Assembly: GCA_947589075.1 (NCBI GenBank)
Contig: CANQBS010000022.1
Location: 1-34,669 of the forward strand
Direction of reading: 5' to 3'
Source: an uncultured Acetatifactor sp.
GTDB taxonomy: Bacteria > Bacillota > Clostridia > Lachnospirales > Lachnospiraceae
DNA length: 34,669 bases
Shown: in pieces, positions 24,855 to 30,971 of the stretch
How positions within the stretch are numbered: the stretch's first letter is position 1
Layout: the number at the start of each line of letters is the position of its first letter
Translations under genes and position numbers: made by a program
The notes under the pieces: model-generated
What the model was told of the DNA's origin: nothing
Databases searched by the model: none
What the model saw: only the letters and a program-made list of their open reading frames with translations

Positions 24855-26291
24855 ATGAGATTTCATGTTTTGACTCTTTTCCCGGAAATGGTATTACAGG
24901 GATTAAATACCAGTATTCTCGGGCGCGCGCAGGAAAAGGGCCTGATCGGGCTTCATGCGGTGGATATCCGGGATTATACGTTGGACAGACATGGAAAAGT
25001 GGATGATTACCCATACGGAGGCGGCGCAGGGATGCTGATCCAGGCACAGCCTGTTTATGATGCGTTTCAGTCGGTAGCAGCCGGCAGAAGGCTCAGAACA
25101 GTCTATGTCACGCCCCAGGGAAAGCCTTTTACGCAGAAAATGGCTGAGGAATTTGCTTTGGAGGAGGAACTCGTCCTTCTCTGCGGTCATTATGAAGGAA
25201 TTGACGAAAGGGTGCTGGAAGAAATCGTCACCGATTATGTTTCCATCGGCGACTATGTCCTGACCGGCGGAGAATTGCCGGCCATGGTGATGATCGATGC
25301 GATCTCCCGGCTTGTTCCCGGCGTCCTGAACAATGAAACCTCCGCCCAGACAGAAAGCTTTTCCAATCATTTGCTGGAATATCCCCAGTATTCCAGACCG
25401 GTGTCCTGGCATGGAAAGGAAGTTCCCGAGATCCTCTTGTCCGGCGACCACAGGAAGATCAGTCGATGGCGTCTGGAGCGTTCCGTAGAACGCACGGCGG
25501 CGGTCCGGCCGGATCTGTATGCCGGGTATCAGGCCAGACAGGAAGCAATCCTGAGTTTATCCCGGCATAAGCGGGAGCATATCCATATGATGGAGATGTT
25601 AGCCCGGGGAAGGGGAGAACTGCTTTACCATAAGGGCGGGGATGTAATGCTTTATGATCGGAGGAGCGGAACCTGCCTTATCACAGCCGAAACAGAACAG
25701 GGTGGAAGAAGCATGATAAAGATGCTTGCTGACCCCTCGGCTTCCGATCTTAAGAACCTGCAGTGGTTTGTCGTCTGTCAGGAATTTCTGGTGCTGGTCC
25801 TTAAAGAGGCCTTTGATCTCCATACTTCCTATCAGTGCTGCCAGGCCTGTTATACCAGAAAGGAGCCTCTTGCAGTCCGGCATAAGGACATCAGGAATCT
25901 GGATGAAAGCGGAAAGGCTTTTTTCCTGGAGCATTATCCTTATGGAGATGAGAGCTATTTTAAGGACAGAATGGCTTCCGGTTTCCTGTATGGGGCTTAT
26001 GTGGAAGGAAAGCTTACAGGTTTTATCGGGCTTCATGATGACGGAAGCATGGGAATGCTTTATGTGGATGAGGCCTGTCGCGGCAGAGGGATCGGTTCTT
26101 CCCTGGAGGCTTATCTGATCAATCGCTTAAGGGAACTGGACTGGACGCCGTACTGCCACATTTTTTCTGATAACAGGGAATCCAGGCTTCTTCAGGAGAA
26201 GCTGGGTCTGTATCTGTCCAAAGATACCATATGGTGGCTTGGCAGGGAAGCTGGAATGGAAAGCGGGCTGTCCCTCAGCCGCCAGACATGA
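24855..26291 (+). CDS. trmD: tRNA (guanine37-N1)-methyltransferase TrmD fused to a GNAT acetyltransferase domain
   Basis: The N-terminal 240 residues are a complete TrmD (start MRFHVLTLFPEM), which methylates G37 of tRNAs using SAM. Its trefoil-knot motifs are GHYEGIDERV near 111-120 and IGDYVLTGGELPA at 131-142. TrmD is normally about 240-250 residues; here the frame continues for 478. A linker and helical segment (about 255-350) are followed by a GNAT-type acetyltransferase domain: GAYVEGKLTGFIGLHDDG, the acetyl-CoA loop CRGRGIGSS near 408-416 and DNRESRLLQEKLG. No stop or frameshift separates the parts, so the protein is a two-domain fusion. The acetyl acceptor is unknown; tRNA, a ribosomal protein or an unrelated small molecule are possible. 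Confidence 0.9.
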   Translation: MRFHVLTLFPEMVLQGLNTSILGRAQEKGLIGLHAVDIRDYTLDRHGKVDDYPYGGGAGMLIQAQPVYDAFQSVAAGRRLRTVYVTPQGKPFTQKMAEEFALEEELVLLCGHYEGIDERVLEEIVTDYVSIGDYVLTGGELPAMVMIDAISRLVPGVLNNETSAQTESFSNHLLEYPQYSRPVSWHGKEVPEILLSGDHRKISRWRLERSVERTAAVRPDLYAGYQARQEAILSLSRHKREHIHMMEMLARGRGELLYHKGGDVMLYDRRSGTCLITAETEQGGRSMIKMLADPSASDLKNLQWFVVCQEFLVLVLKEAFDLHTSYQCCQACYTRKEPLAVRHKDIRNLDESGKAFFLEHYPYGDESYFKDRMASGFLYGAYVEGKLTGFIGLHDDGSMGMLYVDEACRGRGIGSSLEAYLINRLRELDWTPYCHIFSDNRESRLLQEKLGLYLSKDTIWWLGREAGMESGLSLSRQT

Positions 26292-26336
26292 TGGAAAATT
26301 CGTGCAAGCACGATTTTCCATCAAATCAGGCGGCTG
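26276..26336 (+). repeat. Long nested inverted repeat at the trmD 3' end
   Basis: Outer arms CAGCCGCC (26276-26283) and GGCGGCTG (26329-26336) are perfectly complementary. Inside them, GATGGAAAAT plus CGTGC (26290-26305, one bulged T) pairs with GCACG plus ATTTTCCATC (26308-26322). The structure overlaps the last trmD codons and is not followed by a T tract, so it is not a classic terminator. Confidence 0.75.
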
Positions 26337-26379
26337 GCTGAACTGTTACCAAGTTCGTGAAAAAGTTATGAATTACTAC

Positions 26380-26408
26380 TTGTCAAACGGCTGCGGATAT
26401 GGTAAAAT
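26380..26408 (+). promoter_or_regulatory. Promoter of rplS
   Basis: TTGTCA (26380-26385), exactly 17 bp, then TAAAAT (26403-26408) with a TG at the extended -10 position. This would give rplS its own transcript with a leader of about 80 bases. Confidence 0.75.
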
Positions 26409-26414
26409 CTTAAC

Positions 26415-26494
26415 GTTGTGAAAACGAGATGGTCCTCTGTTACAAAGCGAAGCGCGGTATTAAGAACATCCATTTTATGAAGGAGGCTTATAAG
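26415..26494 (+). promoter_or_regulatory. rplS 5' leader, possibly the ribosomal protein L19 autoregulatory leader
   Basis: Firmicutes often have an L19 leader RNA upstream of rplS. The 80 bases here contain self-complementary pieces (CGTT/AACG near the start, GATGG with CCATT spanning a loop rich in GCGAAGCGC). I cannot confirm the consensus by eye; position is the main evidence. Confidence 0.35.
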
Positions 26495-26842
26495 ATGAGC
26501 GACATTATCAGAGAAATTGAGGCTGAACAGCTGAAAGAAAAGGTAGACGATTTTGAAGTGGGCGACACCGTCAGAGTCTACGGTAAGATCAAGGAAGGAA
26601 ACCGGGAGAGGATCCAGGTATTTGAAGGAGTTGTGCTGAAGCGGCAGGGCGGAAGCAGCAGAGAGACCTTCACTGTGAGAAAGACCTCCAACGGCGTGGG
26701 AGTTGAGAAGACCTGGCCGGTTCACACTCCTAACATTGAGAAGATCGAAGTGGTGAGAAGAGGTAAGGTAAGACGTGCAAAGCTGAACTACTTAAGAGAT
26801 CGCGTAGGTAAGAAGGCTAAGGTAAAAGAGCTGGTTCAATAA
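26495..26842 (+). CDS. rplS: 50S ribosomal protein L19
   Basis: A 115-residue ribosomal protein with standard L19 motifs ([61 protein letters not shown]). AAGGAGG lies 8 bases before the ATG. It has its own promoter and is closed by a strong terminator, so it ends the SRP/ribosome operon. Confidence 0.98.
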   Translation: MSDIIREIEAEQLKEKVDDFEVGDTVRVYGKIKEGNRERIQVFEGVVLKRQGGSSRETFTVRKTSNGVGVEKTWPVHTPNIEKIEVVRRGKVRRAKLNYLRDRVGKKAKVKELVQ

Positions 26843-26850
26843 GTGCGCTG

Positions 26851-26888
26851 AAAGGACAATTACTTGAGTAGTTGTCCTTTTCTTATTC
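26851..26888 (+). terminator. Rho-independent terminator after rplS
   Basis: AAAGGACAA (26851-26859) pairs with TTGTCCTTT (26872-26880); the inner TACT and AGTA extend the stem. A TTTTCTTATT tail follows. Confidence 0.92.
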
Positions 26889-26901
26889 AAAAAAATATGA
26901 T
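26872..26901 (+). promoter_or_regulatory. Possible promoter of the lepB-rbgA-lepB-rnhB group
   Basis: TTGTCC (26872-26877) with TATGAT at 26896-26901 (18-bp spacing); further TATGAT and TATAAG hexamers overlap at 26901-26910. The -35 lies inside the rplS terminator arm. Position right after the terminator and before lepB makes a promoter here likely, but the exact elements are uncertain. Confidence 0.45.
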
Positions 26902-26977
26902 ATGATATAAGAGAAAATGCAGGGTTCCCAAAAAAGGGAAACAGATATCCTGTTGAAAGAAAAACAGGGGAAGAAGA

Positions 26978-27559
26978 ATGGCAAGGAATAAGGGTTTAAG
27001 CTTTTACAACAGGAGAAGAAAAAAGATCGATCCGGCGCTATTCCGTGAAATACTCAGCTGGGTTTTTGGAATTGTCACTGCAGTTTTTATCGCAGCGGTG
27101 CTGAATTATTTTCTTGGAATGTCAACCAATGTGGTTGGGGCATCCATGGAGCCTGTTCTGTATAATGGACAGCAGATCCTGATCAATCGTTTTCTGTATC
27201 TGATGACTTCTCCCAGGGAGGGGGATGTTGTGGTCTTCCTTCCGAATGGGAATCGAAATTCCCATTATTATGTGAAGCGGGTGGTGGCAGGACCGGGAGA
27301 CAGTGTGTTGATTCAGGACGGCGTTTTGTATGTGAACGGAGAAAAGAGCCGATGGAACGATGCTCTGATACTGGACGGGGGCATCGCTGCCAATGAATTG
27401 ACATTAGGAAACAGCGAATATTTTTGTCTGGGAGATAATCCGGGCAGCAGCGAAGACAGCCGTTCAGCTAATATCGGTCCGGTGAATAAGGAGGATATCA
27501 TCGGGAAAGCCTGGTTTGCCCTTCCGGGAGGGGAAGGAAAGCTCGGTCTGATTTCCTGA
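26978..27559 (+). CDS. lepB: Type I signal peptidase (first copy)
   Basis: A 193-residue membrane-bound serine protease that removes signal peptides from exported proteins. It has one N-terminal membrane helix (about 28-47), the nucleophile Ser56 in GASMEP and the general-base Lys100 in YVKRVVAGPGD; LGDNPGSSEDSR is the box E motif. The length fits Gram-positive SipS-like enzymes. ACAGGGG precedes the ATG. A second, different signal peptidase is encoded at 28541-29086, with rbgA between them. Confidence 0.94.
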   Translation: MARNKGLSFYNRRRKKIDPALFREILSWVFGIVTAVFIAAVLNYFLGMSTNVVGASMEPVLYNGQQILINRFLYLMTSPREGDVVVFLPNGNRNSHYYVKRVVAGPGDSVLIQDGVLYVNGEKSRWNDALILDGGIAANELTLGNSEYFCLGDNPGSSEDSRSANIGPVNKEDIIGKAWFALPGGEGKLGLIS

Positions 27560-27592
27560 CGGTTTTCAAATGGCTTACAGTTTGGAGGTAAA

Positions 27593-28444
27593 ATGGAATA
27601 TCAATGGTATCCCGGCCATATGACAAAGGCCAGGCGCATGATGGAAGAAAATATCAAGCTGATCGATCTGATGATAGAGCTGGCAGACGCCAGAATCCCG
27701 GTAAGCAGCCTGAATCCTGATATCGAGGAGCTGGCAAAGGGGAAATCCAGGATCGTTTTGCTGAATAAAGCGGATCTTGCGGATCCGGAATATAACAAAC
27801 AATGGATCCGGTATTTTCAGGAAAAGGGGATCTATGTCCTGGAGATGAACTCCAGGACAGGCGCCGGCATCAGGTCCATTCACGGTCTGGTGCAGGAGGC
27901 CTGCAGGGAGAAGATTGAGCGGAACAGGAAAAGAGGCATTGTAAATCGGCCTGTGAGAGCCATGGTGGCGGGAATCCCTAACGTGGGGAAATCCACTTTT
28001 ATCAATTCCTTTGCGGGAAAAGCATGTACGAAAACGGGAAATAAACCCGGAGTCACCCGAGGAAAACAATGGATACGCCTGAACAAGGATCTGGAGCTTC
28101 TGGATACTCCCGGTATTTTATGGCCCAAATTTGATGATCGGCAGACAGGGCGCAATCTTGCGCTGATCGGTTCCATGAATGACGAGGTGATCGTTCTGGA
28201 GGAACTGGCCTGTGAACTTATGGATGTGACAGCGGGGCGTTATCCCAAGGCGTTTGAGGATCGGTATGGAATAGAGATAACGGAAGAAGAATGGGGAAAG
28301 CCTCCGGTGCTTTTGGAAAAAGTAGCTAAAAGCCGGGGCTGTTATAAAAAAGGTGAAGTCCTGGATCTGGAGCGGGCAGCTTCCATTTTGCTGGAGGATT
28401 TCAGGAGCGGAAGGCTGGGACGGATGACCCTGGAGATCCCGTGA
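27593..28444 (+). CDS. rbgA: Ribosome biogenesis GTPase RbgA (YlqF)
   Basis: RbgA is a circularly permuted GTPase needed for late 50S subunit assembly. The G motifs occur in permuted order: NKAD (G4) near residues 60-63, then G1 GIPNVGKST at 127-135, then DTPG (G3) at 171-174. The opening YQWYPGHMTKARR is diagnostic for the family. GGAGGTAAA precedes the ATG closely. It lies between two signal peptidase genes and upstream of rnhB, a common Firmicutes order. Length (283) is normal. Confidence 0.96.
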   Translation: MEYQWYPGHMTKARRMMEENIKLIDLMIELADARIPVSSLNPDIEELAKGKSRIVLLNKADLADPEYNKQWIRYFQEKGIYVLEMNSRTGAGIRSIHGLVQEACREKIERNRKRGIVNRPVRAMVAGIPNVGKSTFINSFAGKACTKTGNKPGVTRGKQWIRLNKDLELLDTPGILWPKFDDRQTGRNLALIGSMNDEVIVLEELACELMDVTAGRYPKAFEDRYGIEITEEEWGKPPVLLEKVAKSRGCYKKGEVLDLERAASILLEDFRSGRLGRMTLEIP

Positions 28445-28495
28445 GAGGGAGAAAGTGCGGTTTATCAGCAAGGATTAATATATGGAAAGGATATG

Positions 28496-28520
28496 CCTGG
28501 CATGCTATGGGCATGCCAGG
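28496..28520 (+). repeat. Perfect 10-bp inverted repeat upstream of the second lepB
   Basis: CCTGGCATGC (28496-28505) and GCATGCCAGG (28511-28520) flank a 5-base loop. No T tract follows. It ends 8 bases before the Shine-Dalgarno site of lepB, so it could be an RNA hairpin affecting translation or mRNA stability, or an operator. Confidence 0.7.
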
Positions 28521-28540
28521 GACATAGAAGGAATGAAGAG

Positions 28541-29086
28541 ATGAATCAGGTGATCAAAGAGATATTGAGTACCGTTTTATATCTGTTAGGGGTGGTCTGT
28601 GTTGTTTACCTTTTGATCACCTTTGTGGGACAGAGAACAGAAGTGAGCGGGGAATCCATGGAGAACACACTGGCGGACGGAGATAATCTCATTGTGGATA
28701 AGATCACATACCGTTTCCGGGATCCCCAGAGGTTTGATATTATTGTTTTCCCATTTCAGTACCGTGAGCACACCTTTTATATCAAGCGGATCATCGGCCT
28801 GCCGGGAGAAACCGTTCAGATCGGGGAAGACGGGACCATTTACATCAACGGGGAGGTGCTGCAGGAATCCTATGGGAAAGAAGTGATCAGGCCGGAATAT
28901 ATCGGGATCGCAAAGGATCCCATTCAGCTGGGGGAAGATGAATATTTCGTCCTGGGGGACAACCGCAACAACAGTTCGGACAGCCGGACGGAGGCGGTGG
29001 GAAATATTCATCGGAAAGATATTGTGGGGAGGGCGTGGCTCAGGTTCTGGCCTTTCAGTAAATTCGGCGTTCTGAAGCATCAGTGA
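28541..29086 (+). CDS. lepB: Type I signal peptidase (second copy)
   Basis: A 181-residue signal peptidase. The start at 28541 follows AAGGA at about 8 bases and opens directly into the membrane helix (ILSTVLYLLGVVCVVYLLITFVG). Ser39 in SGESMENT is the nucleophile and Lys82 in YIKRIIGLPGE the general base; LGDNRNNSSDSR is box E. It differs clearly from the first copy (SMEN versus SMEP), so it is not a recent duplicate. Multiple signal peptidases are common in Firmicutes. Confidence 0.94.
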   Translation: MNQVIKEILSTVLYLLGVVCVVYLLITFVGQRTEVSGESMENTLADGDNLIVDKITYRFRDPQRFDIIVFPFQYREHTFYIKRIIGLPGETVQIGEDGTIYINGEVLQESYGKEVIRPEYIGIAKDPIQLGEDEYFVLGDNRNNSSDSRTEAVGNIHRKDIVGRAWLRFWPFSKFGVLKHQ

Positions 29087-29100
29087 AAAGGATAAAGACT

Positions 29101-29877
29101 ATGGAAAGCATTCAGGAAATCCGGAGTCTGTTTTTGGAAACACAGACAGAATCTCTGCCGGAATTGATAGAAAAGTATGGTTGTGACACCAGAAGCGGGG
29201 TCAGAAGTCTTGTGGCCGCTGCCGTGAAGAAGCTTGATGCTCTTGAGAAGGAAAAGAAACGGATTTATGATCTGAAAAAATACGAGAGACAGTACGCCGC
29301 CTATTCCTGTATCTGCGGGATCGATGAAGTGGGAAGGGGTCCCCTGGCCGGACCCGTGGTGGCAGGCGCGGTGATCCTTCCGGCGGACTGTGAGATCTTA
29401 TATATCAATGATTCCAAGAAGCTTTCCGCAAAGATGCGGGAGGAACTGTTCGATGTGATCCGCCGTGAAGCCGTGGCCTGCGCGGTGGGTTATGCCTCAC
29501 CGGAAAGAATTGATGAGATCAATATTTTACAGGCGACTTATGAAGCCATGCGTCAGGCCATCAGCGGTTTACAGGTGTCTCCGGATCTGCTGCTCAACGA
29601 TGCGGTGACGATCCCGGGAGTGTCCATTCCCCAGGTGCCCATTATCAAGGGGGATGCGAAGAGTATTTCCATCGGCGCCGCCAGCATCTATGCCAAGGTG
29701 ACGAGAGATCGTCTGATGACGGAATATGATAAGCTGTATCCCCAATATGGCTTTGCCGCCAATAAAGGGTATGGGAGTGCGGAGCATATCGCGGCGCTGA
29801 AGAAATACGGGCCGTCCCCGATCCATCGTAAAAGCTTTATCGGGAATTTTATTCAGGAGGATCCGTTTGGAGAATAA
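29101..29877 (+). CDS. rnhB: Ribonuclease HII
   Basis: RNase HII cuts RNA in RNA-DNA hybrids and removes misincorporated ribonucleotides. The 258-residue protein has an N-terminal extension of about 65 residues, as in Bacillus RnhB, then GIDEVGRGPLAGPVV with active-site D75 and E76. The NDSKKLS and KGDAKSISIGAASIYAKVTRD motifs follow. ATG 29101 is chosen because AAAGG lies eight bases upstream; a GTG at 29083 overlapping the lepB stop is less likely. Confidence 0.95.
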   Translation: MESIQEIRSLFLETQTESLPELIEKYGCDTRSGVRSLVAAAVKKLDALEKEKKRIYDLKKYERQYAAYSCICGIDEVGRGPLAGPVVAGAVILPADCEILYINDSKKLSAKMREELFDVIRREAVACAVGYASPERIDEINILQATYEAMRQAISGLQVSPDLLLNDAVTIPGVSIPQVPIIKGDAKSISIGAASIYAKVTRDRLMTEYDKLYPQYGFAANKGYGSAEHIAALKKYGPSPIHRKSFIGNFIQEDPFGE

Positions 29878-30229
29878 AAGACAGAAAGGAACGGAAGCCG
29901 AGAGGCTTGCAGAGGAATATCTTACGGCTAATGGAATGCGGATCGCCGCAAGGAATTTCAGGAGCAGGCGGGGAGAAGTGGATCTCATCGGTTATCATGA
30001 GGGGTATCTGGTCTTTGTGGAAGTCAAATATCGTCACTGCAGCAGGACTGGGGAACCCCAGGAGGCAGTCGGTACGGCGAAACAGAAAAGGATCTGTTCT
30101 GCTGCCGATTATTACAGGTGTACTCATGGGATCATGCTTTCCGTTCCGGTACGCTATGATGTGGTTGCTGTTCTCGACAAAGAGATCAGGTGGTTCAGGA
30201 ATGCTTTTCCCCATTGGGAACGTTATTGA
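29867..30229 (+). CDS. yraN: YraN/UPF0102 family endonuclease-fold protein
   Basis: A 120-residue protein with the restriction-endonuclease-like core of UPF0102: GTEAERLAEEYL, RNFRSRRGEVDLIG and FVEVKYR supply the Glu, Asp, Glu and Lys pattern. The cellular role is not established; it usually neighbours rnhB. The start is TTG 29867, overlapping rnhB by 11 bp, supported by AGGAGG six bases upstream. Confidence 0.88.
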   Translation: MENKRQKGTEAERLAEEYLTANGMRIAARNFRSRRGEVDLIGYHEGYLVFVEVKYRHCSRTGEPQEAVGTAKQKRICSAADYYRCTHGIMLSVPVRYDVVAVLDKEIRWFRNAFPHWERY

Positions 30230-30266
30230 CCCTACTTTTTGACGGGGGATGCAGGGAGGAAAGAAA

Positions 30267-30959
30267 ATGGCAAATATACTGGTATGTGATGATGACAGGG
30301 AGATCGTGGATGCCATCGAGATTTATCTGAGCCAGGAAGGTTATCAGATCTATAAAGCATATGACGGGGAGCAGGCGATAGAGATCCTGAAAAAAGAGGA
30401 TATCCACCTCCTGATCATGGATATTATGATGCCGAGGCTGGACGGGATCCGGGCGACTCTGCAGATCCGCAAGAGCAGTGCGATCCCCATTATCATTCTT
30501 TCCGCAAAATCAGAGGATTCTGACAAGATCCTGGGACTGAATATCGGGGCGGATGATTATATCGCGAAGCCCTTTAATCCCCTGGAGCTGGTGGCACGGG
30601 TGAAGTCTAACCTGCGCCGTTATACTTCTCTCGGCAGCATGAATCCTGACAGTCGGCTGATCCACAGAGTCGGCGGACTTGTGATCAACGAGGAAAATAA
30701 AGAAGTAACGGTAGATGGGGAGCCGGTAAAAATGACTCCCATAGAATACAGCATACTGCTGCTTCTTATGAAGAATCAGGGAAAAGTTTTTTCCATCAAT
30801 GAGATCTATGAGAATATCTGGAACGAAGAAGCCATCGGGGCGGATAATACGGTAGCGGTACATATCCGTCATATCCGGGAGAAGATAGAGATCAATCCCA
30901 GAGAGCCAAGGTATCTGAAAGTCGTCTGGGGCGTTGGTTATAAGATCGATAAGCAGTAG
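30267..30959 (+). CDS. OmpR/PhoB-family response regulator
   Basis: A 230-residue transcription factor. The receiver domain (1-115) has acidic D8-D9-D10, phospho-acceptor D52 in LLIMDIMMPRLDG, and K101 in YIAKPFNP. The C-terminal winged helix (about 130-228) has MTPIEYSILLLLMKNQGKVFS and DNTVAVHIRHIREKIE. ATG 30267 follows GGGAGGA at six bases. The cognate histidine kinase starts 12 bp downstream. No separate promoter is obvious, so it may be read from yraN. The regulon is unknown. Confidence 0.94.
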   Translation: MANILVCDDDREIVDAIEIYLSQEGYQIYKAYDGEQAIEILKKEDIHLLIMDIMMPRLDGIRATLQIRKSSAIPIIILSAKSEDSDKILGLNIGADDYIAKPFNPLELVARVKSNLRRYTSLGSMNPDSRLIHRVGGLVINEENKEVTVDGEPVKMTPIEYSILLLLMKNQGKVFSINEIYENIWNEEAIGADNTVAVHIRHIREKIEINPREPRYLKVVWGVGYKIDKQ

Positions 30960-30971
30960 GGAGGCAGGCTA

